NCBI GenBank assembly: GCA_964560425.1
Contig: CAZLLE010000103.1
Location: forward strand, 22,243-86,242
Direction of reading: 5' to 3'
Length of the DNA stretch: 64,000 nt
From: CAZLLE01 sp964560425
Lineage (GTDB): Bacteria; Campylobacterota; Campylobacteria; Campylobacterales; QNZT01
Shown here: positions 33,398 to 43,474 of the stretch, one piece after another
Layout of the letters: every line of letters begins with the position of its first letter
Position numbering within the stretch: the first letter of the stretch is position 1
Program-made: the position numbers and the translations under genes
Notes under the pieces: model-generated
Told to the model about the DNA's origin: nothing
What the model saw: the letters and a program-made list of their open reading frames with translations, nothing else
Databases searched by the model: none

Positions 33398-34300
33398 CTA
33401 AAGTGCTTCGGTCATATTCTCTTCCATGATTGAAATCTCTTTAATACCACTATATAATATATCAGGATCAATTTCTAAAAACTGATTATCTATCTTATCG
33501 GGATAATCCACACTTGATAAAATATGTTTGATACAATTAATACGAGCCTTTTTCTTATTATCAGACCTAATCACAGTCCATGGAGCATGTGGAGTATTTG
33601 AAGAGAACAACATAGAGTATTTAGCTACAGTATAAGCATCCCATTTGGCTTGAGCTAGCTCATCTACTGGCGAAATTTTATACTGTTTCAATGGATCTTG
33701 TCTTCTTTTATCAAAACGCCGAGCCTGTTCATCTTTACTCACTGAAAAGTAAAATTTTAACAATATAATACCAGAACTAACAAGCATCTTTTCAAACTCA
33801 GGAACTTCTCTAAGAAACTCTTTATGCTCCTCTTGAGTACAAAATTTCATAACAGGTTCAACCCCCGCTCTGTTATACCATGAACGATCAAACAATACCA
33901 TCTCACCAGCACTAGGAAGATAATTTGTATATCTTTGAAAATACCACTGTGTCTTCTCTATATCAGAAGGCTTCTCAAGTGCAACCACTCTTGCACCCCT
34001 AGGATTTATATGTTCCATAACTCTTTTTATTGTTCCACCTTTTCCAGCTGCATCACGACCTTCAAAAAGCATCAAAACTCTAATACCCTTATCTTTGACA
34101 TGATTTTGAAATTTAAGCAGTTCAACTTGAAGACGCTTTAACTCTTTTTCATAAGCCAAAGTCTCCTCTTTTACCCAAATCCGAACCTTTCCTTCCCTAT
34201 TTTTTTCCCTGACCTCTAACTTACCTTCGCCACTCTTTTGATCTTTCTCCACCGCTTTTACAATAGGAAGACTTTTACCTTTAATATCTTTTTTTATCAT
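33398..34300 (-). CDS. ppk2: Polyphosphate kinase 2
   Basis: A 300-residue PPK2 enzyme that transfers phosphate between polyphosphate and nucleoside diphosphates. It has Walker A GRDAAGKGGTIKR (about 82), the lid YTNYLPSAGEMVLFDRSWYNRAGVE with Walker B and the catalytic arginine, and a C-terminal helical region. It is a single-domain (one PPK2 unit) type of usual length. ADP versus AMP preference cannot be read with certainty. It is divergent from mltB with a 220-base AT-rich gap. Confidence 0.9.
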   Translation of the reverse strand: MIKKDIKGKSLPIVKAVEKDQKSGEGKLEVREKNREGKVRIWVKEETLAYEKELKRLQVELLKFQNHVKDKGIRVLMLFEGRDAAGKGGTIKRVMEHINPRGARVVALEKPSDIEKTQWYFQRYTNYLPSAGEMVLFDRSWYNRAGVEPVMKFCTQEEHKEFLREVPEFEKMLVSSGIILLKFYFSVSKDEQARRFDKRRQDPLKQYKISPVDELAQAKWDAYTVAKYSMLFSSNTPHAPWTVIRSDNKKKARINCIKHILSSVDYPDKIDNQFLEIDPDILYSGIKEISIMEENMTEAL

Positions 34301-34520
34301 ACAAACCCTTTTATTAGATTTACTTTTGCAAATAAATCTATTTACCTAATTTTAGTATATTTTTAATAAAATGAATAATAAAAATTTATTACTTTTTCTC
34401 TTTCATTAACTTATAACTCATTCTATAGAGATGTTATATATGCAAAATCTTTAAAAGAATATTAAGGCATAATATCTATATATTTTGCTTAAATTAAAAA
34501 TTTTAAAATGAAAAGTTATT

Positions 34521-35504
34521 ATGAAAAAAATTGTTTTACTATCACTTATATTTTTATTACCTATCTATTCATATGCAGTAGATCAAAAAATTTATTTTAC
34601 ACAAAAAAAAGAGGTTAAATTATTTATTACTAAAATGGTAAAAAAATATAATTTTGATAAATCTTATTTAGAATTTTTATTTTCACATGCCCAACTTCAA
34701 CCCAAAGCCCTAGAGGCATATACACAACCAATAAGAGCATATAAAACAGATGCTGATTGGGTAAAATATACAACCAAAATTCTTACAAAAGATAGAGTTG
34801 AAGCAGGTAAAGAGTTTTTGAAAAAGTATAAAACTACTCTAAATAGAGCGGAAAAAATATATAAAGTACCAAAAGAGTATATAGTTGGAATGATTGCGAT
34901 AGAGACATATTTTGGACAATTTTTGGGTAAGCTTCTAGTATTAGATTCACTTACAACTCTTGCATTTATAAAGAATAGAAAACAGAAATTTTTTAGATAT
35001 GAACTTGAACAATTTATCATTTTAATACATAAAGAGAACCTCACACCTTTTTCACTAAGAGGCTCAATAGCTGGGGCTATGGGTTGCTCACAGCAGTTGC
35101 CAAGTGTTCATCTTAAATATGGTGTGGATTTTAATAAAGATGGAGTAAAAGATCTATTTGATATGGAAGATTGTATTGGAACTTTGGGTAATTTTTTACA
35201 TCAAAATGGTTTTACAAAAGATCCAATTGTGGCAGTACAAACAAATTTTGAGGGTAAAAACTTTAATAAACTAAAAACAGGATATAACAAAATATATAAA
35301 TTGAAATATCTAAAAAAGAGGGGAATTAATCCCCTCACTAAATTTCCTTATAAAAAAGCTTCTCTTTTAAAATTAAGATATAAAGATTACCAAGAGATTT
35401 GGCTAGGAAATCATAATTTTCAAGCCTTAACTTCATATAATCACAGTACAAACTATGCTATGGCAATTCATAACTTTGCAAAAATGCTAAAGAGTCCCCT
35501 CTAA
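34521..35504 (+). CDS. mltB: Lytic murein transglycosylase B-like
   Basis: A 327-residue exported enzyme that cleaves peptidoglycan glycan strands. The signal peptide is residues about 1-19 (LSLIFLLPIYSYA); there is no lipobox cysteine, unlike E. coli MltB. The catalytic glutamate is in GMIAIETYFGQFLGK, and GSIAGAMGCSQQLPS with the DFNKDGVKDLFD calcium-like loop match the family. Its stop lies 18 bases inside the convergent FGE-fold gene. Confidence 0.88.
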   Translation: MKKIVLLSLIFLLPIYSYAVDQKIYFTQKKEVKLFITKMVKKYNFDKSYLEFLFSHAQLQPKALEAYTQPIRAYKTDADWVKYTTKILTKDRVEAGKEFLKKYKTTLNRAEKIYKVPKEYIVGMIAIETYFGQFLGKLLVLDSLTTLAFIKNRKQKFFRYELEQFIILIHKENLTPFSLRGSIAGAMGCSQQLPSVHLKYGVDFNKDGVKDLFDMEDCIGTLGNFLHQNGFTKDPIVAVQTNFEGKNFNKLKTGYNKIYKLKYLKKRGINPLTKFPYKKASLLKLRYKDYQEIWLGNHNFQALTSYNHSTNYAMAIHNFAKMLKSPL

Positions 35505-36698
35505 AACAACCCTAAATCCAATATTATAATTGGAACTTTGAGGAGTTCTCCAGTCACGGTTTGAAGATTGAAGCCACTTTGCATAACCATACCAACTACC
35601 ACCACGAAGAACTTTATATGATTGATTTATATCATACCAATCTTCACACCACTCTCTTACATTTCCATGCATATCATATAGCCCCCATGGATTTGGTTTT
35701 TTTTCTCCAACTAATTGTGTTTTTTTGCCTGAGTTTTTTTCATACCATGCATAATGAGTAGCTAATTTATCATCATCTCCAAAACTATATTTACTTTTTG
35801 TTCCAGCACGACATGCATATTCCCACTCTTTTTCAGTAGGTAGTCGATATTTTTTACCCATTTTTTTACTCAAATACTCAGTATATGCTCTCGCATCATA
35901 CCAACTTACATATATTACAGGTCGTCTACCTCTTCCCCAACCCTCATCACGAGGCAGTTGTCTATTGGTATCTTTACAAAATATATCATACTCATCAAAA
36001 GTCACTTGATATCTACTCATACAAAAATCATAATTTATAAATTTGCTTCTTGGAATCTGTACAAAATCTTTTTCATGTGGTAATTTTTGATTGGAGTTTC
36101 TCTTTGTTGAGTGAAAAATAGTAAAAAGCTCTCTAATGAATGTTTTATTTTTCCTAATATTTGGTGATAATATAGATAGATCAGGATAGCGAAGTAGTAA
36201 TCTTTTTTTCTCTAATTTACCCATAGATAGATAACTTTTAGGATAGAGACTATATCCAGAACATCGTAGATTATAGATATATAACTTTTTTTCAAAAACT
36301 GTTATAGATGCAAAAAGGGGATATTTTCTGGAGTTGTTATATAAACTTTGGGCTTTACTTCTTGGTACTTCTACAAGCCATTTTTCATCTATGATATTAC
36401 TATTTTCTATCTTTTCATCAAATATATTAAACAGTATAGCATCTGCAATAAAGTATGACTCTTCCGCATCATACTCTAAAAGTTCAATATAACCAATTTC
36501 AATGGGATCTAAATTATGTAGTCTATCTCTATACTCATCAAATGTTTCAAACATTGTCTTATCAAGTGTTTGAAGCTCTAATTTTTCTTCATCTTTCTCT
36601 AATCGTTTCAAACATTCATGACAAAGTTTTTTATCTTCATCATAAAGGAAAGGAGGAACATCCTCCTCTTTACACATCTTACAGATATGTCCCCTCAT
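35487..36698 (-). CDS. FGE-sulfatase (SUMF1-like) domain protein with an N-terminal zinc ribbon
   Basis: A 403-residue protein. Residues about 1-35 contain two CxxC pairs (ICKMC and LCHEC) typical of a zinc ribbon. The C-terminal part (about 205-403) is a formylglycine-generating-enzyme fold: YQVTFDEYD, SWYDARAYTEYL, RLPTEKEWEYACRAG, MHGNVREWCEDWY, LRGGSW and GFRV. The two cysteines used by oxidase members are not evident, so it is more likely a binding or kinase-associated domain than an oxidase. GGGAG before its ATG lies in the end of guaA, and it is transcribed with guaA. Confidence 0.82.
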   Translation of the reverse strand: MRGHICKMCKEEDVPPFLYDEDKKLCHECLKRLEKDEEKLELQTLDKTMFETFDEYRDRLHNLDPIEIGYIELLEYDAEESYFIADAILFNIFDEKIENSNIIDEKWLVEVPRSKAQSLYNNSRKYPLFASITVFEKKLYIYNLRCSGYSLYPKSYLSMGKLEKKRLLLRYPDLSILSPNIRKNKTFIRELFTIFHSTKRNSNQKLPHEKDFVQIPRSKFINYDFCMSRYQVTFDEYDIFCKDTNRQLPRDEGWGRGRRPVIYVSWYDARAYTEYLSKKMGKKYRLPTEKEWEYACRAGTKSKYSFGDDDKLATHYAWYEKNSGKKTQLVGEKKPNPWGLYDMHGNVREWCEDWYDINQSYKVLRGGSWYGYAKWLQSSNRDWRTPQSSNYNIGFRVVLEGTL

Positions 36699-36701
36699 AT
36701 A

Positions 36702-38240
36702 TTACTCCCATTCAATAGTTCCTGGAGGCTTAGAGGTGATATCATAAACCACTCTATTAATACCATCCACTTCATTGATAATTCGACTACTTATCTTCTC
36801 TAACAACTCATGAGGAATATGAGCAAATGTAGCAGTCATGCCATCAACACTCTCAACCATTCTCACACAAACTGTATTATCATAAGTACGATTATCACCC
36901 ATAACACCAACACTTTTCACATTTAATAAAACACAAAATGCTTGCCATACTTTGTCGTAATAACCATAAGCTTTGAGTTCATCAATCATGATAGTATCGG
37001 CTAAACGCAACATATCTAAATCTTTTTGATTAACTTCACCCATAATTCTAATAGCAAGTCCTGGTCCGGGGAATGGATGTCGTGCAATCATATCTTTTGG
37101 AAGTCCAAGTTCAAGACCCAATTTTCGTACTTCATCTTTGAAAATCTCACGAAGTGGTTCAATAAGTTCAAAACTCATCCAATCAGGAAGCCCACCTACA
37201 TTATGGTGTGATTTTATTGTTTTACTAGGTCCTTTTACTGATACTGACTCAATTACATCTGTATATAGCGTACCTTGTGCAAGAAATGAGATACCATCAT
37301 GCTTTTGAGCTTCTCTATCAAATACTTTGATAAAAGTCTCTCCAATAATTTTTCTCTTTTGTTCAGGGTCTACAACACCCTCAAGGTTATTAATAAACTC
37401 TTCACTTGCATCAACAGTAATAAGCTTAGCATGAAGACGATTTTTAAACATCGCTTCTACTTGCATTCTTTCATTGGCTCTCAAAAGTCCTTGATCGACA
37501 AAAACAGGAATTAATTGATCTCCAATTGCTTCATGAAGAAGGGCAGCTACAACAGAGCTATCAACCCCTCCACTCACACCACAAAGAACTTTTTTATCAC
37601 CAACTACATCTCTAATTTTTACAATTTGCTCTTTTGCAAATCCACCCATATTCCATGTACTTTCACAACCACAAATATATTTTGCAAAGTTTTTAAGAAG
37701 CTTAGTACCAAATTCCGAGTGATGAACTTCAGGATGAAATTGGAATGCATAAATATTTTTATCTTCATTTGCAATAGCAGCATAAGGGGAGTTATCAGAG
37801 TAAGCAATTTTTTCAAAACCTTCAGGAATCATATCTACACGATCACCATGACTCATCCAGACAATCTGTCCACTTGGAGTATTTTTTAAAATTGGGGATT
37901 CATTATCAAAATAGAGTTTAGCTTTACCATATTCATGATGATCAGCAGGAATTACAGCACCACCAAAGTGTTGAGTAATAAGTTGCATACCATAACAGAT
38001 ACCCAAAATTGGTAACCCAAGATCAAATATAGCACTATTAGGATGATATGCATCTTTGGCATATACAGAAGATGGACCACCAGAGAGTATAATCCCCTCT
38101 GGTTGTTTTGCCCTAATACTTTCAATATCTTCATTATAAGGGACTATCTCGCAATAGACCCCACTCTCTCTTAATTTTCTTGCAATAAGTTGTGTATATT
38201 GTGATCCAAAATCCAAAACAACTATTGGTACATTTTTCAT
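36702..38240 (-). CDS. guaA: GMP synthase (glutamine-hydrolysing)
   Basis: A 512-residue enzyme that makes GMP from XMP. The class I amidotransferase domain has ILGICYGMQL (catalytic Cys about 80) and HPEVHHSEFG; the ATP pyrophosphatase domain has VSGGVDSSVVAALL (about 225); the C-terminal dimer domain has RHPFPGPGLAIR and ends KPPGTIEWE. Length is normal. No purine riboswitch was recognised in the short gap before it. Confidence 0.97.
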   Translation of the reverse strand: MKNVPIVVLDFGSQYTQLIARKLRESGVYCEIVPYNEDIESIRAKQPEGIILSGGPSSVYAKDAYHPNSAIFDLGLPILGICYGMQLITQHFGGAVIPADHHEYGKAKLYFDNESPILKNTPSGQIVWMSHGDRVDMIPEGFEKIAYSDNSPYAAIANEDKNIYAFQFHPEVHHSEFGTKLLKNFAKYICGCESTWNMGGFAKEQIVKIRDVVGDKKVLCGVSGGVDSSVVAALLHEAIGDQLIPVFVDQGLLRANERMQVEAMFKNRLHAKLITVDASEEFINNLEGVVDPEQKRKIIGETFIKVFDREAQKHDGISFLAQGTLYTDVIESVSVKGPSKTIKSHHNVGGLPDWMSFELIEPLREIFKDEVRKLGLELGLPKDMIARHPFPGPGLAIRIMGEVNQKDLDMLRLADTIMIDELKAYGYYDKVWQAFCVLLNVKSVGVMGDNRTYDNTVCVRMVESVDGMTATFAHIPHELLEKISSRIINEVDGINRVVYDITSKPPGTIEWE

Positions 38241-38297
38241 GCTATTCCTTACTTTTTCTATAAGAAATCATTTTAGTTAATTTTATCTAATAAACTA

Positions 38298-39665
38298 CTA
38301 GTAAATTCCTAAAATTTGAAACTGTACATACCAAATAATCATAGAGACAATATAACCAACTAAAATCATCCAAGCATATTTCATATGTGAACCAAAAGTA
38401 TAAATACCTCTAAGTCTTCCCATTACACCAACACCAGCAGCAGAACCAAAACTAATTAAACTTCCACCAATACCAGCAGTAAGAGTTACTAACATCCACT
38501 GATCAAGACCCATTTCAGGATTTGCCTTAAGAACTGCACTCATTACAGGTACATTATCTACTACAGCAGACAAAAATCCAACACCCATATTTCCAGCAGT
38601 TGCACCAATAATACCGTATAAATCAACAATATATTCCAAAAATCCTAAAAAGTGAAGTGCTCCAACAGCAGCAAGAATACCAAAGAAAAATAGAAGTGTA
38701 TCATTCTCAACTTTTTGCATATTTACAAAAACATCAAATGTTTCACCCTCGACCTGTTTGAGCTGATAAGAGTAAATTTTAAGAACAGATAGACCAAACA
38801 TCATACCCCACATTGCTGGAAAGTGGAAAAACTGGTGTCCCAAAACTGCAACTATAATTGTTCCTATACCCAAATAGATAACTGTTTTTGCACCTGGTTT
38901 TAGTTTTTCAACTTTATCAGTCTGTGCTGAAAAAGGTGGTTTTCCTTCTGGAACAACTTTTGATAAAAGCCATGCAGTAATAAGCCAACCCACAATAGAA
39001 GCAGGAAATAGAGATATAAAATCAATAAAAACACCTTTACCCGCAGTCCATGCCATCAAAGTAGTAATATCACCAAATGGGCTCCAAGCTCCTCCTGCAT
39101 TTGCAGCAACAACAATATTAATCGCACCTGGTACTAAAAACTCTTTATTTGTCTTATCAATAGTAAAAAGAACTGTTGAGAGAATTAATGCTGTTGTCAA
39201 GTTATCTGCAACTGGTGAGATAAAAAAGGCTAAAAGCCCTGTTAACCAAAAGAGCTTTTTAAAAGTGTAACCTCTTGAAACCAACTTATATTTTAATACA
39301 TCAAATACATTTCTCTCTATCATTGTCTCAATAAAAGTCATAGCAACAAACAAGAAGAAAAATATCTCCGCAATCTCTAAAATAAGATGTTTCATCTCAA
39401 CATGAAGATGATGTACATCTATGCTGTTAAGTGTAAAATAGATACCAATCAACATGAACATAAATGTACCTGTAAAAAGTGCTGGTTTTGCTTTATTTAT
39501 CTCATACTTCTCTTCCGTAGCAATAAAATAATATCCAGTAACAAACACTATCACAGCCAAAATACCAACCCAAGTCCCCGTATAACTTGCGTTTTCCACA
39601 GCTGTAGCACCCTCAGATGCAATACCAAATGTTGTTAAATACATTAACATAAGTAAATACCTCAT
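38298..39665 (-). CDS. nhaD: Na+/H+ antiporter NhaD
   Basis: A 455-residue membrane protein with about twelve helices. The conserved FISPVADNLTTALILSTVLF and NAGGAWSPFGDITTLMAWTAGKG regions carry the acidic and Asn residues used for ion exchange, with the second repeat's SAVVDNVPVMSAVL. An N-terminal hydrophobic stretch (about 1-20) could be a signal-like helix. It lies in the gap between guaA and nadB, in the same direction, and acts in Na+ export and pH control. Confidence 0.92.
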   Translation of the reverse strand: MRYLLMLMYLTTFGIASEGATAVENASYTGTWVGILAVIVFVTGYYFIATEEKYEINKAKPALFTGTFMFMLIGIYFTLNSIDVHHLHVEMKHLILEIAEIFFFLFVAMTFIETMIERNVFDVLKYKLVSRGYTFKKLFWLTGLLAFFISPVADNLTTALILSTVLFTIDKTNKEFLVPGAINIVVAANAGGAWSPFGDITTLMAWTAGKGVFIDFISLFPASIVGWLITAWLLSKVVPEGKPPFSAQTDKVEKLKPGAKTVIYLGIGTIIVAVLGHQFFHFPAMWGMMFGLSVLKIYSYQLKQVEGETFDVFVNMQKVENDTLLFFFGILAAVGALHFLGFLEYIVDLYGIIGATAGNMGVGFLSAVVDNVPVMSAVLKANPEMGLDQWMLVTLTAGIGGSLISFGSAAGVGVMGRLRGIYTFGSHMKYAWMILVGYIVSMIIWYVQFQILGIY

Positions 39666-39679
39666 TCTAATCCTTTTTT

Positions 39680-41122
39680 TTAAATATTTATAATATTATG
39701 AGCACCTAGAGACTCTTTTCTATAGATCGCACTTTCTACGATATTTTTTGATACCTTTAGACGCAATCTTAATAATTTACCTATATCTTCATGCAAAAGT
39801 GTATTGATTTTACTCAATGCCTCTTGCAAATCACCCTCATTTCTAACAATTGAGACACTATTCCACATAACCGAACGCAAAATATCTTTACGATAAGCAT
39901 CCTTCTCTTTTACTAATACCTCCTCTGTTTCATCAAATTTTATAAGTTTAAAATAGATACTTCTTCTAAGAATATCATCTACTGCTCTTTTAGAAAAGAC
40001 TAATCCTTCCAAAAGGGAGTTACTTGCCAATCTATTAGCACCATGAACTCTTGTAGAAGCAACCTCTCCAACAGCATATAAATTTTCAAATCCTAAAACT
40101 TTTCCATTGATATCTGTCTCTATTCCACCCATGGAGTAGTGAAAAGCGGGAGATATAGGAACTCTATCTTCAGGTAAGTTTAGACCAATATCACGCATAT
40201 TAAAATATATCGTTGGAAATCTCTCTTTAAAATGCTCTTCAGTAAAGTTTGAAAAACTCAGATAGACCTCTTTTCCTGTTTTGGCTTTCCAATCAAAGAT
40301 GGCTTGACTCACTTTACTTCGTGAACTTAATTCTCCTCTTTCATGATAATCAAAGAGAAATCTATAACCATCTTCATCAACTATATGAGCACCTTCACCT
40401 CTAAGAGCTTCAGTAAGTAACTGTTTTCTTGCCCCTTTATTATGAATAAAAACTGTAGGATGAAATTGTGTCATCTCCATATCACGAAGAGTTGCCCCAT
40501 GTTCGAGACAAATTCCTTGCAACTCCCCACTTATACTTCTAGCATTTGTATGAAACTCATACAAAGAGCCAATACCACCACTTGCAATAATCACACTCTT
40601 TGCATAATAATTTCTAATTTCACCAGCATGAGATACTTTCACTCCATGGCAAATATTATCTTTGATTAAAAGATCTGTAACAGTTGAGTTATAAAGTAAC
40701 TTTTGCCTATTTTCATGCATCAAAAAGAGGTGTATATACCTACCAGTAGCATCTCCTCCAGCATGTAAAATACGATTTTTGGAGTGAGCTCCCTCTTTTG
40801 TATAGTGAAGTTTTCCCTCTTCATCTTTATCAAATTCAAAACCTCGTTTGATAAAGTTGCGAACCTCTTTATAACCATCTTTGCATAGAGTCTCTACAGC
40901 TTTTGGATCACAAAGCCCTGCTCCCGCATTAATAGTATCTTCAATATGCAAAGGGATATCATCTTCATCTGTTGCAACAGCAATCCCACCTTGGGCATAA
41001 AAAGTATTACAATCCCATGAGTTCTCTTTGCAAATAATGAGTACTTTCTTGTTCTTACCAAATGCAATAGCTGCATTTAATCCAGCAATACCTGAACCTA
41101 TGATAATAGCATCATAAATCAT
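39680..41122 (-). CDS. nadB: L-aspartate oxidase
   Basis: A 480-residue flavoenzyme that makes iminoaspartate, the first step of NAD synthesis. FAD binding is at GSGIAGLNAAIAF (about 9-21); active-site and substrate segments include TFYAQGGIAVA, HAGGDATGRYIH, TQFHPTV, HYSMGGIETD and VHGANRLASNSLLEG. The last, short helical domain (about 410-480) is shorter than in E. coli. It is divergent from the DciA-like gene. Confidence 0.95.
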   Translation of the reverse strand: MIYDAIIIGSGIAGLNAAIAFGKNKKVLIICKENSWDCNTFYAQGGIAVATDEDDIPLHIEDTINAGAGLCDPKAVETLCKDGYKEVRNFIKRGFEFDKDEEGKLHYTKEGAHSKNRILHAGGDATGRYIHLFLMHENRQKLLYNSTVTDLLIKDNICHGVKVSHAGEIRNYYAKSVIIASGGIGSLYEFHTNARSISGELQGICLEHGATLRDMEMTQFHPTVFIHNKGARKQLLTEALRGEGAHIVDEDGYRFLFDYHERGELSSRSKVSQAIFDWKAKTGKEVYLSFSNFTEEHFKERFPTIYFNMRDIGLNLPEDRVPISPAFHYSMGGIETDINGKVLGFENLYAVGEVASTRVHGANRLASNSLLEGLVFSKRAVDDILRRSIYFKLIKFDETEEVLVKEKDAYRKDILRSVMWNSVSIVRNEGDLQEALSKINTLLHEDIGKLLRLRLKVSKNIVESAIYRKESLGAHNIINI

Positions 41123-41214
41123 AACTTCTCCAAAACAGTACTTGGCTTATAAATAGGATCCCCTTTATAACCACAAGATACAAAAAATGTGAGTAATAGT
41201 GTTATAATACCCAC

Positions 41215-41667
41215 ATGAAAAATTCTAAATATATAATTAATCATTTAATAAATAAACCTCAAAATAGTAAGATTTTACAAAAAATGTGTTTTGAGAAGTT
41301 AAAATCTCTTTTACCCCCTAGATTAACTAAATCTATACTCTTTATGTATATAAAGAATAGCACACTATTTTTTGTACTAAATCATCCAGGGATGAAAATG
41401 GAGTTTGATTATAAGAATAATTTAATAAAAAACTTATTAAAGAAAATTAAAGATTTTGATACAAGTTGTGTGGATATTGAAATAGATGAAGTAAAAACAT
41501 TTATTAGTAATAAAATAGAACCATCAAACACCTATTCTAAGCCTCCTCGCAGATATAAAGAAAAATCTGATGCCTCATTTGATATATTATCTAAAAACCA
41601 AGATATAAAAGAAATTTTTCAGAAAATCAAAGAGGAGATAAAAAAAAGAAATGGAAACGGAACTTGA
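41215..41667 (+). CDS. DUF721/DciA-like protein
   Basis: A 150-residue protein. Residues about 1-95 fit the DUF721 fold (an N-terminal helix, then FMYIKNSTLFFVLNHPGMKMEFDYK); the rest is a charged, flexible tail. DciA loads the replicative helicase DnaB in bacteria without DnaC, and Campylobacterota carry DciA-like proteins, so a role in replication start is likely but similarity here is weak. Its 3' end overlaps uvrC by 17 bases. Confidence 0.65.
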   Translation: MKNSKYIINHLINKPQNSKILQKMCFEKLKSLLPPRLTKSILFMYIKNSTLFFVLNHPGMKMEFDYKNNLIKNLLKKIKDFDTSCVDIEIDEVKTFISNKIEPSNTYSKPPRRYKEKSDASFDILSKNQDIKEIFQKIKEEIKKRNGNGT

Positions 41668-43444
41668 ACAGAAGATAAAAGAGATTCCTCCCCAAGCAGG
41701 TGTCTACCAATATTTTGATAAAAATGGAAGATTACTCTACATAGGCAAAGCTAAAATTCTCAAAAATAGAGTCAAAAGTTATTTTAAATTTACCCCCTTT
41801 CAAGCCTCATCAAATCTAACTCCTAGAATTTACAAAATGATTAGCGAAGTAGCAGATATAAACTATATCATAGTAGAGAATGAACATGACGCACTAATAC
41901 TTGAAAACTCTCTCATAAAACAGCTACAACCAAAATATAATATTCTTCTTCGTGATGATAAAACTTATCCATATATTTGTATTGACCTAAATAAACCTTT
42001 TGGTAGATTTGAAATCAGTAGAAAAATTATTAATGATAAAAAAATAAAATATTTTGGTCCCTTCTCTATTGGAGCTAGAGATATATTAAACTCTATATAT
42101 GAGATTTTTCCCCTTGTTCAGAAAAAAAGTTGTTTAAGCAGTAAAAAAGCTTGTCTATTTTATCAAATAGAGAGATGTAAAGCCCCATGTGAAGGTAAAA
42201 TTAGCGAGGAAGATTATTCCAAAATTGTAAAAGATGCAATTGCAGTTATAAACGATAAGAAAAAATTGATCCAACTACTCAAAGAGAAGATGTATTACTA
42301 CTCAGAAAAACTACTCTTTGAAGAGGCAAAAGAGATTAGAGATCGAATAAAACGAATTTCACAAACACAACTTGTAAGTAATTTGGACTTAGCTTCTTCT
42401 AAATCTTATGATATTTTTGCAATTGAAATAGAAGAAAATATTGCATGTAGTGTACTAATTTTTGTTAGAGAAGGGAGAGTAATATCAACTTCTCACTCTA
42501 TTTTTAAATCAGAATTTGGATTTGATAGTAGTCATCTTTACCGCAGAGTTTTGGTCGATTATTACCAAAAAGATGTACTACCTGCTTCAGAAATTTTGGT
42601 TTATGAACCATTTGAAGAGATCAAAGCTGTAGAAAAATTTCTATTCTATAAAACAAAGAAAAAGATAAAAATCACAGTACCTATAAGAGGAGATAGAAGA
42701 AAATTAACAACTCTAGCCCTTAAAAATGCAAAGGAGTTGATAAGATTAGAAAAAAATAAAAATTATGATATACTTATAAAAGTAAAGAATCTTTTTTCAT
42801 TAGAGAAAATACCTTATGTAATAGAGGCGTATGACAACTCTCATTTACAGACTCAAGCTACAGTTGGAGCAATGATCAAGTGGGAAAATTTCTCTTTTGT
42901 CAAAAAGGATTATCGGCACTATAATTTAGAGGCGAAAGATGAGTACGCTCAAATGTCCGAACTCATCACAAAAAGATGTGAAAGTTTTGCAAAAAATCCT
43001 CCCCCAGATTTAATAATTATTGATGGGGGAGAGACATTATGGAAACTAGCCAAAAAGATTATTAATCAATATGGCATTTTCGTCGATATTATTGCAATAG
43101 CAAAAGAGAAAAAAGATAACAAAGCTCAACGAGCCAAAGGAAGAGCTAAAGACACTATTATTTGTGAGCTTGGAACTTTTAATCTCCAATCAGATGATAA
43201 AAGGTTACATTTTATTCAAAAAATGCGTGATGAATCTCACCGTTTTGTAATCAATTATCATCGAAGAGTAAAATTAAAAAGAGATAAAGAGATTCAACTC
43301 TTAAAGACAAAAGGTGTTGGTGAAGCAACAATCAAAAGGTTGATTCAATATTTTGATACTTTTGAAAATATTGAAAATGCTTCTATGGCTGAGTTGGAGA
43401 GTGTTATTGGCATCAAAATTGCTAGAAATCTTAAAAAACAATAA
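41651..43444 (+). CDS. uvrC: Excinuclease ABC subunit C
   Basis: A 597-residue repair nuclease. The GIY-YIG domain is at about 10-95 (GVYQYFDKNGRLLYIGKAK), the Cys-rich KKACLFYQIERCKAPCEGK at about 155, the UVR motif at about 200-235, the RNase H-like domain with EAYDNSHLQTQATVGAM at about 390, and the C-terminal helix-hairpin-helix GVGEATIKRLIQYF. It works with UvrA (53621) and UvrB (not in the window). Length is normal. Confidence 0.97.
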   Translation: METELEQKIKEIPPQAGVYQYFDKNGRLLYIGKAKILKNRVKSYFKFTPFQASSNLTPRIYKMISEVADINYIIVENEHDALILENSLIKQLQPKYNILLRDDKTYPYICIDLNKPFGRFEISRKIINDKKIKYFGPFSIGARDILNSIYEIFPLVQKKSCLSSKKACLFYQIERCKAPCEGKISEEDYSKIVKDAIAVINDKKKLIQLLKEKMYYYSEKLLFEEAKEIRDRIKRISQTQLVSNLDLASSKSYDIFAIEIEENIACSVLIFVREGRVISTSHSIFKSEFGFDSSHLYRRVLVDYYQKDVLPASEILVYEPFEEIKAVEKFLFYKTKKKIKITVPIRGDRRKLTTLALKNAKELIRLEKNKNYDILIKVKNLFSLEKIPYVIEAYDNSHLQTQATVGAMIKWENFSFVKKDYRHYNLEAKDEYAQMSELITKRCESFAKNPPPDLIIIDGGETLWKLAKKIINQYGIFVDIIAIAKEKKDNKAQRAKGRAKDTIICELGTFNLQSDDKRLHFIQKMRDESHRFVINYHRRVKLKRDKEIQLLKTKGVGEATIKRLIQYFDTFENIENASMAELESVIGIKIARNLKKQ

Positions 43445-43474
43445 CTTGTAAAAGAGTTAACGCAGGAGTATATT

